From JBOGVZ01 sp050692985 (lineage in GTDB: Bacteria; Actinomycetota; UBA4738; CALAEC01), in assembly GCA_050692985.1 (NCBI GenBank), contig JBOGVZ010000062.1, positions 1 through 57,272 of the forward strand: a DNA stretch of 57,272 bases, read 5' to 3'. Below, piece by piece: positions 7,512 to 15,770 of this stretch. The notes under the pieces are model-generated. The model saw only the letters and a program-made list of their open reading frames with translations. It had not been told where the DNA came from and did not search any database. Position numbers and translations under genes: made by a program. The stretch's first letter is position 1. Each line of letters opens with the position of its first letter.

Positions 7512-9353
7512 CTACCCTTCCGGCGTCTCCTGCGCGCCTCCGCCCACGCCCACGTGGTCGAGGGCCGGCAGCCCGGCGAACTGATCGAAGCTGTAGTTCT
7601 GGAGCCGTGCCGACACAACGTTCACGTTGTTGTCGAACAGCCACGGCACCCAGGGGACCACCTCTTCCATCAGGTACTGGTCCAGGTCGGCCCAGCACTG
7701 AACCCGCTCGTCACCGGTGAGCGGCTCGCACCGGGCGATCTGCTCGTCGGCGCTCGGAACGGAAGTCACCTCGTAGCCCCACTCCTCGAGCTGCTCGGGG
7801 GTGGCCCCGAGGATCGAGTAGTTGCAGCAGTCCGAGGGACCGAGGGCCGCGGACCCGAACAGCGGCTCACCGAAGGTGGTGCCGTCGGGGAAGTCCTTCC
7901 CCCATCCGGGCCCCATGCACAGCGGGATCCGGGCGGCCGGGTCGTTGCACCGCTGGTACATGAACGAGGTCCGCTCGCCGGTCCGCACGTCCAGGGTGAT
8001 GCCGATCTCCTGGAGGTTCTGCTGGATCAACGCGGTCTGGTCCGGATACGGATCCGCCTCGTCCTGCACGGACAGGATGTTCTCGCACTCCGGCGCGTCG
8101 CAGACACCGTCCCCGTCCGTGTCGTACGCCGACTGACGCATCTCCTCCTGTGCCGCCTCCACGTCACCCTGGCTGTTCGGGGTGGCGAATGGGTCGAAGT
8201 CGGCCAGCAGGTTGTTCTGGAGGGCGTCCACCATGATGTGGCCGGCGATCTCGCCGAAGTCGGGCCCGCCACGGGTCCGCCGCATCCCGTCCTTGTCCAG
8301 GACCAGGTTGAACGCCTTCCGGACGTGGATGTCGTCGAACGGCGGCATGGCCACGTTCATGGAGATGTACCGGACGGCGTCGGAGGGGTGAACGTGGATC
8401 TGGCTCTCCTTGCCCTCGGCCCGGTACTGGCGGATCTGCTGGGCCGGGGGAACCCCGTCCAGGTGGATGTCCACCTCGCCGGCGTCGATCTTGTTGGCGA
8501 TGTCCTCGGACGTCCCGCCGATCGTGGCCTCGATCCGCTCCACGTTGGCGGGTCGCAGGTCATCCTGCGCCCACGACGGGTTGCGGACCACCACGATCGA
8601 CCGGCCCGGGTTGTACCCGGACACCGGCTCCTGGTCCTCGGGCGGGAGGCTGAAGTCCAGGTTCTCGCTGCCCTCGAACATGTAGGGGCCGGAGGCCACC
8701 AGGAACCGCCCGTAGTCCTCCTCGTGCCCGACGTCCGCCCCCTCGGGGATCGGGGCGCCCGCCGGCATGGCCAGGCGGAAGCCCAGGTCGCCGATGGCCT
8801 CGGTGGTGGTGACCGACAGGGTGTGGTCGTCCTCGGCCACCATCCCGGAGATCGTGTCGGCGTCTCCCGCCGAGTACTCGGAGAACCCCTCGATCACGTT
8901 GTAGTAGAACGAGTAGGCCGCTCCCACGTCGGGGTTGCCCTCTCGCTCCATGGCCCGGATGAAGTCCTGGGCCACGATCTCGGTGTCCTGGAACGGCGGC
9001 GCGTACATCAGGCCTTCCTTGAGCGTGAACGTCCAGGTCAGGCCGTCGTCGGAGATCTCCGGCTCTCCGGCCGCCAGGTCCGGGCGGACCTCGGCGCCGC
9101 CCTCAGCGGTGGTCTTGCCGTTGTACGACATCAAGTTCCGCAACAGGCAGCACCGGTACCACTCCCAGGTAACCGAGTAGTACTCCTTCTGAGGGTCGAA
9201 CGCCTCGTCGACGTCGGCCTCCTGGGCGATGATCAGCGTTCCACCCCGCTGCACCTGCTCGGCCTGATCCTGTTCCCCCGGCTGGCCGGCACAGGCTGCC
9301 GCCACCATCGCCAGGGCCCCCAGGACCGCGAGCAGTTTGAGATATCGGCTCAC
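7512..9353 (-). CDS. Peptide/nickel ABC transporter substrate-binding protein, lipoprotein
   Basis: This 613-residue family-5 binding protein is the dedicated receptor of the operon. It has a short basic N-terminus, a hydrophobic core and lipobox V-A-A-A-C (Cys21), then an acidic Gln-rich spacer. The mature part begins R-G-G-T-L-I-I-A-Q-E. It is longer than most DppA proteins (about 530) and rich in acidic and cysteine residues, including a D-x-D-x-D stretch near D-T-D-G-D-G-V-C-D that resembles a calcium-binding loop. The start is GTG at 9353 with ribosome site GAGAGGGGAC; longer frames upstream would spoil the signal peptide. It sits between the two permease genes. Confidence 0.9.
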   Translation of the reverse strand: MSRYLKLLAVLGALAMVAAACAGQPGEQDQAEQVQRGGTLIIAQEADVDEAFDPQKEYYSVTWEWYRCCLLRNLMSYNGKTTAEGGAEVRPDLAAGEPEISDDGLTWTFTLKEGLMYAPPFQDTEIVAQDFIRAMEREGNPDVGAAYSFYYNVIEGFSEYSAGDADTISGMVAEDDHTLSVTTTEAIGDLGFRLAMPAGAPIPEGADVGHEEDYGRFLVASGPYMFEGSENLDFSLPPEDQEPVSGYNPGRSIVVVRNPSWAQDDLRPANVERIEATIGGTSEDIANKIDAGEVDIHLDGVPPAQQIRQYRAEGKESQIHVHPSDAVRYISMNVAMPPFDDIHVRKAFNLVLDKDGMRRTRGGPDFGEIAGHIMVDALQNNLLADFDPFATPNSQGDVEAAQEEMRQSAYDTDGDGVCDAPECENILSVQDEADPYPDQTALIQQNLQEIGITLDVRTGERTSFMYQRCNDPAARIPLCMGPGWGKDFPDGTTFGEPLFGSAALGPSDCCNYSILGATPEQLEEWGYEVTSVPSADEQIARCEPLTGDERVQCWADLDQYLMEEVVPWVPWLFDNNVNVVSARLQNYSFDQFAGLPALDHVGVGGGAQETPEG

Positions 9354-9429
9354 GTGTGTCCCCTCTCTCGTCCGTACCCGATCGCTGCTTCCCTCGTGAC
9401 CGTGCCGCCTCCTTTCCTCGTCCTCTCGC

Positions 9430-10416
9430 TCACCTGGCCGTTCGCGGGTCCAGGGCGTCGCGCATGCCGTCACCCACCAGGTTGAACGCCAGGGTGGTCA
9501 GGAACAGGAACAACCCCGGAAAGACCATCATCCACCATGCCACCGTGAAGATGCCCGCGGCGTCTGCCAGCATCTTGCCCCACGACGGTGTGGTGGGGGG
9601 GACCCCCACCCCCAGGAACGACAGGGCCGCCTCGAACAGGATGTTGTTCGGGATGATCAGCGTGGTGTACACGATGATCGGGGCCACCACGTTCGGCAGC
9701 ACCTCCCGGGCCATGATGCGCATGTTGCTCGATCCCTGGGCCCTGGCCGCCTCGATGAACTCCTTCTCCCGCAGCGACAGGACCTGGCCCCGCACGATCC
9801 GGGCCAGGTAGGGCCAGCTGAACAGGCCGATCACGTAGCTCACCAGGAGGAGCCCCGGCTTGATCGCCCCTCCCAGGCAGCCCTCGCTGCTGGCTCCGCA
9901 GGCGGCCACCAGCCCCAGGGCCAGGAGCAGGATGGGGAGGGAGAGCACCACGTCGATGGCCCGCGAGATCACCGTGTCCACCTTCCCCCCGTAGAACCCC
10001 GCGCCCAGGCCCAGGCTCACCCCGATGACCACGGACATCCCCGTGGCCAGGAGGGCCACGGTGAGCGAGGTCCGGGCACCGTAGATCACTCGCACGAACA
10101 GGTCCCGCCCGGCGGTGTCGGCTCCGAACCAGAAGTCGGAGGTGGGGCCGATCGGGAGCCCGTACTCGTCCGTGGCCACCCGGAGGAAGACCTCGTTCGG
10201 GCCGTGCCCGGCGAACGTGGCGATGAGGGGAGCGGCCAGGGCCAGGACGGTGATCAGCACCAGGAACACGATGCCGGCGATGGCGAACTTGTCGCGACGG
10301 AACCGACGCCGGAACAGCTGTCCGGGGCTGCGGCCGACGACCTGCTTGCTCGGCTCGCCGCCGACCTCCGCGCCGGGCTCCGGCCCGACGATCGGTTCGC
10401 TTACGACCTGGGCCAC
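9430..10416 (-). CDS. Peptide/nickel ABC transporter permease (DppC/OppC type)
   Basis: This 328-residue permease has a cytoplasmic N-terminal tail and the DppC-type motif F-R-R-R-F-R-R-D-K before the first helix. A short periplasmic segment contains the family pattern F-G-A-D-T-A-G-R-D-L. The EAA loop reads F-I-E-A-A-R-A-Q-G-S-S, followed by H/R-E-V-L-P-N. The start is GTG at 10416 with AAGGGA upstream. It is the first gene of the transport operon, behind a recognisable promoter, and pairs with the DppB-type subunit encoded after the binding protein. Confidence 0.93.
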   Translation of the reverse strand: MAQVVSEPIVGPEPGAEVGGEPSKQVVGRSPGQLFRRRFRRDKFAIAGIVFLVLITVLALAAPLIATFAGHGPNEVFLRVATDEYGLPIGPTSDFWFGADTAGRDLFVRVIYGARTSLTVALLATGMSVVIGVSLGLGAGFYGGKVDTVISRAIDVVLSLPILLLALGLVAACGASSEGCLGGAIKPGLLLVSYVIGLFSWPYLARIVRGQVLSLREKEFIEAARAQGSSNMRIMAREVLPNVVAPIIVYTTLIIPNNILFEAALSFLGVGVPPTTPSWGKMLADAAGIFTVAWWMMVFPGLFLFLTTLAFNLVGDGMRDALDPRTAR

Positions 10417-10446
10417 TCAACGTCCCTTCGCGTCCGTGACCTGCGA

Positions 10447-10475
10447 ATACTAGTGCCCGGTGAGCGGAACAGCAA
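10447..10475 (-). promoter_or_regulatory. Promoter of the peptide-transport operon
   Basis: On the minus strand, TTGCTG (10470-10475) and TAGTAT (10447-10452) are separated by exactly 17 nt. Transcription would start near 10440, leaving a leader of about 24 nt with an AAGGGA ribosome site before the GTG at 10416. Lying in the 121-nt gap after the mutase gene, it could uncouple the transporter from the glycolytic genes. Confidence 0.6.
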
Positions 10476-10537
10476 CGGTACGTAGACGTGGCCAGAACCT
10501 CCCTGCCACGGTATACGGCCCGCCGGCCCGCGGGGAT

Positions 10538-11803
10538 TCATCCCTCCAGCAGGCCCACCAGGGAGCCCACGATGTCCACTCCCCGGATCGTGCCGATGGA
10601 CCCGTCGGCCGCGGCCCGCTCCCCGAACGACTCGGTGCCGTCCGCCGGGACCGGTCCGCCGGCCACGAGGAGGGGCACGGGGTCCGCGGTGTGGGCCTTC
10701 CGCAGGCAGGAGGTGGCGTGGTCCGCCGTGACCGCCAGCACGGTCCGGCCGGGATCCACGTGTGGAAGGAGCTCGCCGAAGAACGAGCCGTCGATGACCT
10801 CGATGATGTCCCGCTTGTCTTCGGCCCGGCCGTCGTGGGCCGGGACGTCCGGGCCCTTGATGTGGACGTACACGGCGTCGAACCCGTCCAGCGCTTCGGC
10901 GGCCAGCGAGGCCCACGCCGAGTACCGCTGGGCCGGATCGGGCGGGCCGGGGGCCGGCACCTCCCCCATCCCCAGGACCATGGCGATCCCCCGCTCCACC
11001 GGCATCTCCACGAAGCACCCCCACGACGGCCCGAATCGCTCCTTGATCGGCTGGAGGTCGGGGACGTGGTCGCCGGCGTCACGGGTCAGGATGAGGTTGG
11101 CCGGCAGCCGGCCTTCACCGGTGCGGCGGGCGTTCACCTCCGACGCCGCCAGGACGCGGGCGGATCCCCGGACGAAGGCGTCCGTCAGCTCCGCGGCCCG
11201 GCGGGCCGCCTCGGTGTCCTCCAGCGGCTCGGCCCGGGCCACGCGGTCCTCGAAGGCCTCGAGGGCCACCCCCAGGCTCCCCCGCCTGGCGTAGGCGGGG
11301 TCGGTGTTCGAAATCTGGGCGGACAGCGCTCCCTCTCCCGAGCGGATCACCAGGGCCCCGCGATGCTCCACCGTGGCCAGCAGCTCGAACGTGGCCCCGG
11401 GGAGCGACACTCCGTCGTTGACCTCCGCGGCCAGGGCCCGGGCGTCCTCCGAGGGCAGGTCGCGGCCCACCCGCCGGTCCACGATCCGGTCCCCCTCGGC
11501 CGAGGCGAAGTTCACCCGGTGGGCCAGGTCGCCGTCGTGGAAGGCCATCCCCGCCCCGATGGCCTCCAGCACGCCGCGGCCCGGGTGCTCCTCGCGGGGG
11601 TCGTAGCCCAGGATGGCGAACACCGCGATGTCGGACTCGGGGGCGATGTCCGGGGCCACGGTGTGGACCAGGCCCTGCCGTCCCCGGCGGGCCAGGTCGT
11701 CGAGGAACGGGGTGGCCGCGGCCTCCAGCGGCGTGCGGTCGCCCAGCACCGGGTTCGGCTCGTCGCCGAGCCCGTCCAGGCAGACGTACAGGAGCGAGCG
11801 CAT
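10538..11803 (-). CDS. apgM: 2,3-bisphosphoglycerate-independent phosphoglycerate mutase, archaeal (ApgM) type
   Basis: This 421-residue alkaline-phosphatase-superfamily enzyme interconverts 3- and 2-phosphoglycerate in the cytosol. The metal-binding start is L-D-G-L-G-D (Asp10). The presumptive Ser region is P-E-S-D-I-A, followed by A-I-L-G-Y-D-P. The C-terminal metal ligands are in K-G-P-D-x-P-A-H-D-G and T-A-D-H-A-T-S. Length and motifs fit the archaeal-type iPGM rather than the 510-residue GpmI. The ATG at 11803 lies 2 nt after the tpiA stop, so it belongs to the gap-pgk-tpiA transcript and supplies the next step of lower glycolysis. Confidence 0.9.
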   Translation of the reverse strand: MRSLLYVCLDGLGDEPNPVLGDRTPLEAAATPFLDDLARRGRQGLVHTVAPDIAPESDIAVFAILGYDPREEHPGRGVLEAIGAGMAFHDGDLAHRVNFASAEGDRIVDRRVGRDLPSEDARALAAEVNDGVSLPGATFELLATVEHRGALVIRSGEGALSAQISNTDPAYARRGSLGVALEAFEDRVARAEPLEDTEAARRAAELTDAFVRGSARVLAASEVNARRTGEGRLPANLILTRDAGDHVPDLQPIKERFGPSWGCFVEMPVERGIAMVLGMGEVPAPGPPDPAQRYSAWASLAAEALDGFDAVYVHIKGPDVPAHDGRAEDKRDIIEVIDGSFFGELLPHVDPGRTVLAVTADHATSCLRKAHTADPVPLLVAGGPVPADGTESFGERAAADGSIGTIRGVDIVGSLVGLLEG

Positions 11804-11805
11804 CG

Positions 11806-12573
11806 TCAGTGCTTCACGATCAGGGCCATCTCCTCGGGGTCGAGGCTGGCTCCTCCCACCAGGGCCCCGTCGATCTCCGGGTGGGCCATGAACTCCCGGA
11901 TGTTCCCGGCCTTGACGCTGCCGCCGTACTGCACCCGCACGGACTCCGCCACATCGGTTGCGTACGCGGTCTCCAGGACGTCCCGGATCGTGCGGATCAC
12001 CTCGCCGGCGTCGCCCGGGGCGCAGGGGCGGCCCGTGCCGATGGCCCACACCGGTTCGTAGGCGATGACCAGGCGGGCGGCCTCGTCGGCGCCGGTCTTC
12101 GACACGCCCTCGCGGACCTGGGCCACCACACGCTCCTCGGTCCGGCCGGTGTCCCGCTCCTCCGCGGTCTCCCCCACGCACAGGATCGGTGTCATGGCGT
12201 GGTCGAGTGCCGCCCGGACCTTCCTGGCCACCTGGGCGTCGGTCTCGGCGAAGTGCTGCCGCCGCTCGGAGTGGCCCACGATCACGTACGAGACCTTGAG
12301 GGCCTCGAGCATGGGGGGGGAGACCTCACCGGTCAGGGCCCCCTGGCTCTCCCAGTGGACGTTCTGGGCCCCCAGGGCGAACGGCAGGCGGTCGCTGTCG
12401 ATCAGCGTCTGCACGCTGCGGAGCGCGGTGAACGGCGGGCAGATCACCACGTCGGTGCGCTCCGTGTCGTCCTCGTGCAGCAGGTAGGAGAGCTTCTGGA
12501 CGGTCTGGATGGCCTCCAGGTGGGTCTTGTGCATCTTCCAGTTCGCGGCCACGATCGGCTTCCGCACGCTCAT
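11806..12573 (-). CDS. tpiA: Triosephosphate isomerase
   Basis: This 255-residue TIM barrel interconverts dihydroxyacetone phosphate and glyceraldehyde 3-phosphate. The catalytic residues are in place: Asn11 and Lys13 in A-N-W-K-M, His101 in V-G-H-S-E-R-R, Glu173 in A-Y-E-P-V-W-A-I-G-T-G, and the phosphate-gripping G-G-S-V near the C-terminus. Length is standard. The start codon overlaps the pgk stop (ATGA), consistent with co-translation in the glycolytic operon. Confidence 0.98.
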   Translation of the reverse strand: MSVRKPIVAANWKMHKTHLEAIQTVQKLSYLLHEDDTERTDVVICPPFTALRSVQTLIDSDRLPFALGAQNVHWESQGALTGEVSPPMLEALKVSYVIVGHSERRQHFAETDAQVARKVRAALDHAMTPILCVGETAEERDTGRTEERVVAQVREGVSKTGADEAARLVIAYEPVWAIGTGRPCAPGDAGEVIRTIRDVLETAYATDVAESVRVQYGGSVKAGNIREFMAHPEIDGALVGGASLDPEEMALIVKH

Positions 12574-13757
12574 CCCTCCATCAGGACGGCCACCCCCGGC
12601 AGGGCCCTGCCCTGGAGGAACTCCAGCGAGGCCCCCCCGCCCGTGGACAGGTGGTCCACGTGCTCGGCGAAGCCCATCCGCCGGATGGCCGCCACGCTGT
12701 CCCCGCCGCCCACCACGGTGAACCCGGGAGCGGCCGCCACTGCCTGGGCCACGCCCCGGGTGCCCATGGCGAACGGCTCCAGCTCGAAGACCCCCATGGG
12801 CCCGTTCCAGAACACCGTCCGGGCCTCGGCCAGCACCCGGGTGAACTCCTCCACGGTGCGGGGACCGATGTCCAGGCCCTTCTGGTCCCTGGGGATGGCG
12901 TTCGCCAGCACCGTCCCCTTGCGGGCGTCCGCGGTGGGCTCAGGGGCCACCACCACGTCCTCCGGGAGGACGACGAGCACACCCCGGTCCTCGGCCGCGG
13001 CCACGGCCCGCCGGACGTCCTCGAACCGGTCCGTCTCCACGAGCGACTCCCCCACGTCGCCGCCCTGGGCGGCGATGAACGTGAAGGCCATGGCCCCCCC
13101 GATCAGCAGGGCGTCCACGCGTTCGAGGAGGGCGTCGATGACCCCCAGCTTGTCCGAGACCTTGACCCCGCCCAGGACGGCCACGAACGGCTCCTCGGGC
13201 CCCTCCAGCAGGCGTGACAGCACCTCGACCTCCCGCTCCATGAGCCGCCCGGCCGCGGCCGGGAGCCTGGTGGCCACGCCGACCACGGAGGCATGGGCCC
13301 GGTGGGCAGCGCCGAAGGCGTCGTCCACGTACGCGTCGGCCAGCGAGGCCAGGCGGTCGGCGAACGCGGGGTCGTCGGCTTCCTCGCCCGGATCGAACCG
13401 CAGGTTCTCCAGCATGACCACGTCGCCGGGGCCGAGATCCCGGCACGCCCGGGCGACCTCCTCGCCGACGACCCGGTCGAGCTTGCGAACGGGGAACCCG
13501 GCGGCCTCCTCCAGCCGGCGAGCGACCGGGTCCAGCCGGAGATCCTCGACGACCCGGCCCTTGGGCCGTCCCAGGTGCGTGGCCAGCACCACGGCCGCGC
13601 CCCGCTTGCGCAGCTCCTCCAGCGTCGGGACGACGGCGGTGATCCGCAGGTCGTCGGTGACCCGGCCCTCCTCCAGCGGGACGTTGAGGTCCACCCGGAC
13701 GAAGACCGTCCGTCCCTCCAGGTCCCCCAGGTCCTCGAGCGTCCGCAGCCGTCCCAC
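12570..13757 (-). CDS. pgk: Phosphoglycerate kinase
   Basis: This 395-residue kinase transfers phosphate between 1,3-bisphosphoglycerate and ADP. Visible family blocks are V-F-V-R-V-D-L-N-V-P-L near residue 20, the substrate-site THLGRPKG, the hinge G-G-A-K-V-type block (here G-G-V-K-V-S-D-K) and the C-terminal nucleotide site V-G-G-G-D-S-V-A-A, then S-T-G-G-G-A-S-L-E. The family's usual A at the hinge is V here, a mild substitution. The GTG at 13757 overlaps the gap stop by one base (TAGTG), which fixes the start. Confidence 0.97.
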   Translation of the reverse strand: MGRLRTLEDLGDLEGRTVFVRVDLNVPLEEGRVTDDLRITAVVPTLEELRKRGAAVVLATHLGRPKGRVVEDLRLDPVARRLEEAAGFPVRKLDRVVGEEVARACRDLGPGDVVMLENLRFDPGEEADDPAFADRLASLADAYVDDAFGAAHRAHASVVGVATRLPAAAGRLMEREVEVLSRLLEGPEEPFVAVLGGVKVSDKLGVIDALLERVDALLIGGAMAFTFIAAQGGDVGESLVETDRFEDVRRAVAAAEDRGVLVVLPEDVVVAPEPTADARKGTVLANAIPRDQKGLDIGPRTVEEFTRVLAEARTVFWNGPMGVFELEPFAMGTRGVAQAVAAAPGFTVVGGGDSVAAIRRMGFAEHVDHLSTGGGASLEFLQGRALPGVAVLMEG

Positions 13758-14761
13758 TACAGGGACTGCGCCACCCGCTCGACGAGCTCCACCAGACGGT
13801 TCGAGTAGCCCCACTCGTTGTCGTACCAGCCCAGCACCTTGACCAGGTTGCCGATGGCCATGGTCGAGGGGGCGTCGAAGACGCACGAGTGGGGGTCGCC
13901 GACGATGTCCGACGAGACCAGGGGCTCCTCCGAGTACCGCAGCAGGCCGCGCAGGTCGCCCTCGGCGGCGGCCCGGAAGGCCTCGTTGACCTCGTCCTTG
14001 GTGACCTCGCGCTTCAGGGTGCACACCAGGTCGGTCACCGACCCGTCGGGGACCGGCACGCGCAGGGCCAGCCCGTCCATCTTCCCCTTCAGCTCGGGCA
14101 CGGCCAGCGAGGTGGCCTTGGCAGCCCCGGTGGAGGTGGGCACGATGTTGATGGCCGCGGCCCGGGCCCGGCGAGGGTCCTTGTGGGGGCCGTCCTGGAG
14201 GTTCTGGTCGGCGGTGTACGCGTGGACCGTGGTCATCAGCCCTCGCTCGATGCCGAACGCGTCCCCCAGGACCTTGGCCATGGGCACCACCGAGTTCGTG
14301 GTGCAGGAGGCGTTGGAGATCACGTGGTGGGTGGCCGGATCGTAGTCGTCCTCGTTCACCCCCAGGACGATCGTGATGTCCTCGTCCTTCGCCGGGGCGC
14401 TGATGATCACCTTGTGGGCTCCGGCCTCCAGGTGCTTGGCGGCGCTGTCGCGGTCGGTGAACAGGCCGGTGGACTCGATGACGATCTCCGCACCCAGCTC
14501 CTTCCACGGCAGGTTGGCGGGGTCCCGCTCGGCCAGGACCTTCAGCTCGTCACCGTCCACGATGATGCCGTCGTCCGCGGCGGAGATGTCCGAGTCCAGG
14601 ACGCCGAGCACCGAGTCGTACTTCAGCAGGTGGGCCAGCGTCCCGGCGTCGGTGATGTCGTTCACCGCCACGAAGTCGATGCCGGCGCCCCGCGCCTTGG
14701 CGGCCCGGAAGAAGTTGCGGCCGATCCGGCCGAAGCCGTTGATCCCAACCTTCACGCTCAT
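13757..14761 (-). CDS. gap: Glyceraldehyde-3-phosphate dehydrogenase, type I
   Basis: This 334-residue NAD-dependent dehydrogenase has a Rossmann start V-G-I-N-G-F-G-R-I-G-R and Asp35 in V-N-D, which favours NAD over NADP. The catalytic Cys153 lies in S-N-A-S-C-T-T-N and His180 in T-V-H-A-Y-T. The C-terminal W-Y-D-N-E-W-G-Y-S signature is intact. It is the first glycolytic gene after rapZ, has a strong ribosome site (AAGGAGG) and a possible -10 box at 14795-14800. In most actinobacteria whiA and often yvcK precede it; here they do not. Confidence 0.98.
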   Translation of the reverse strand: MSVKVGINGFGRIGRNFFRAAKARGAGIDFVAVNDITDAGTLAHLLKYDSVLGVLDSDISAADDGIIVDGDELKVLAERDPANLPWKELGAEIVIESTGLFTDRDSAAKHLEAGAHKVIISAPAKDEDITIVLGVNEDDYDPATHHVISNASCTTNSVVPMAKVLGDAFGIERGLMTTVHAYTADQNLQDGPHKDPRRARAAAINIVPTSTGAAKATSLAVPELKGKMDGLALRVPVPDGSVTDLVCTLKREVTKDEVNEAFRAAAEGDLRGLLRYSEEPLVSSDIVGDPHSCVFDAPSTMAIGNLVKVLGWYDNEWGYSNRLVELVERVAQSL

Positions 14762-14794
14762 GGGGAGCCTCCTTGCCCGAGGGTTCGTCCTTCC

Positions 14795-14800
14795 ATCCTA
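14795..14800 (-). promoter_or_regulatory. Possible -10 box for the gap-pgk-tpiA-apgM operon
   Basis: TAGGAT lies on the minus strand 33 nt upstream of the gap ATG, in the 88-nt gap after rapZ. No good -35 hexamer stands 16-19 nt upstream, so this is tentative. A leader of about 27 nt with AAGGAGG would result. Confidence 0.35.
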
Positions 14801-14849
14801 GCCGGAGGGGCGGAGACCGCGGTACTCGGCGCGTTCCGGGCGGGGCCGG

Positions 14850-15770
14850 TCAGTCGCGGCCGAGGTCTCGGTGGTCCGCGGTGACGGCCATCCCCTTCTC
14901 CCGGAAGTAGGCCACCAGCTCGTCGGCCACCACCACCGACCGGTGCCGGCCGCCGGTGCACCCCACGGCCACGGTGAGGTAGGACTTCCCCTCGCTCACG
15001 TACCCCGGCAGCACGAAGTCCAGGAGGCCGCGCAGCCGCGACAGGAACTCGGCGTAGATCGGCTGGCCGGTCACGTAGCGGCGCACCGGGGCCTCGGTGC
15101 CGGGCAGGGACCGCAGCCAGTCGATCCAGTACGGGTTCGGCAGGAACCGCACGTCGAGCACCAGGTCGGCGTCGCGGGGGACCCCGTACTTGTAGCCGAA
15201 CGACACCACGGCCACGTGCAGGCCGGCCTCGGGAGGGGCGGCCGCGAAGGCCACCCGGACCCGCTCCCGGAGGTCCCGGGGGGTCAGCTGGGAGGTGTCG
15301 ATGATGAGATCCGCCTCCCCCCGGAGCGCCTCCAGCAGGGCCCGCTCCTTGCGGATGCCCTCGACCCGGCTCTCTCCCTCGGCCAGCGGGTGCTTGCGGC
15401 GGGTCTCGCCGAACCGGTTCAGCAGGGTCTCGTCCGAGGCCTCCAGGAACAGGATCCGGTACGAGATCCGGCGCTGGCGGAGGAGCTGGAGGCCGTTCTC
15501 CAGCTCCTGGAAGAACACGCCGCCGCGCACGTCGGCCACGATGGCCACCCGCTGCGGAGCCGCGGTGGTGGCCACCAGCTCGGCCATCTTGCCGATCAGG
15601 GCCGGGGGCAGGTTGTCCACCACGAAGAACCCCAGGTCCTCCAGGCACTTGGCGGCCTCGGACCGCCCGGCCCCGGACAGGCCGGTGATGATCGTGAACC
15701 CGGGTCCGGTGGGCAGCTCCCGGGGGACCGCCCTCGGTCTTCGGGCGGGCTGGGCGGCCCGGGCGCTCAC
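14850..15770 (-). CDS. rapZ: RapZ/YvcJ-family nucleotide-binding protein
   Basis: This 306-residue P-loop protein has Walker A G-L-S-G-A-G-R-S at 30-37, a D-V-R Walker-B-like block, and the RapZ-specific C-terminus with D-V-R-F-L-P-N-P and G-C-T-G-G-R-H-R-S-V. In E. coli RapZ guides decay of the GlmZ small RNA; in Gram-positives the homologue YvcJ binds and hydrolyses nucleotides and its role is less clear. It is coupled to uvrC by a GTGA overlap. The yvcK and whiA genes that usually follow are absent, and gap comes next. Confidence 0.96.
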   Translation of the reverse strand: MSARAAQPARRPRAVPRELPTGPGFTIITGLSGAGRSEAAKCLEDLGFFVVDNLPPALIGKMAELVATTAAPQRVAIVADVRGGVFFQELENGLQLLRQRRISYRILFLEASDETLLNRFGETRRKHPLAEGESRVEGIRKERALLEALRGEADLIIDTSQLTPRDLRERVRVAFAAAPPEAGLHVAVVSFGYKYGVPRDADLVLDVRFLPNPYWIDWLRSLPGTEAPVRRYVTGQPIYAEFLSRLRGLLDFVLPGYVSEGKSYLTVAVGCTGGRHRSVVVADELVAYFREKGMAVTADHRDLGRD

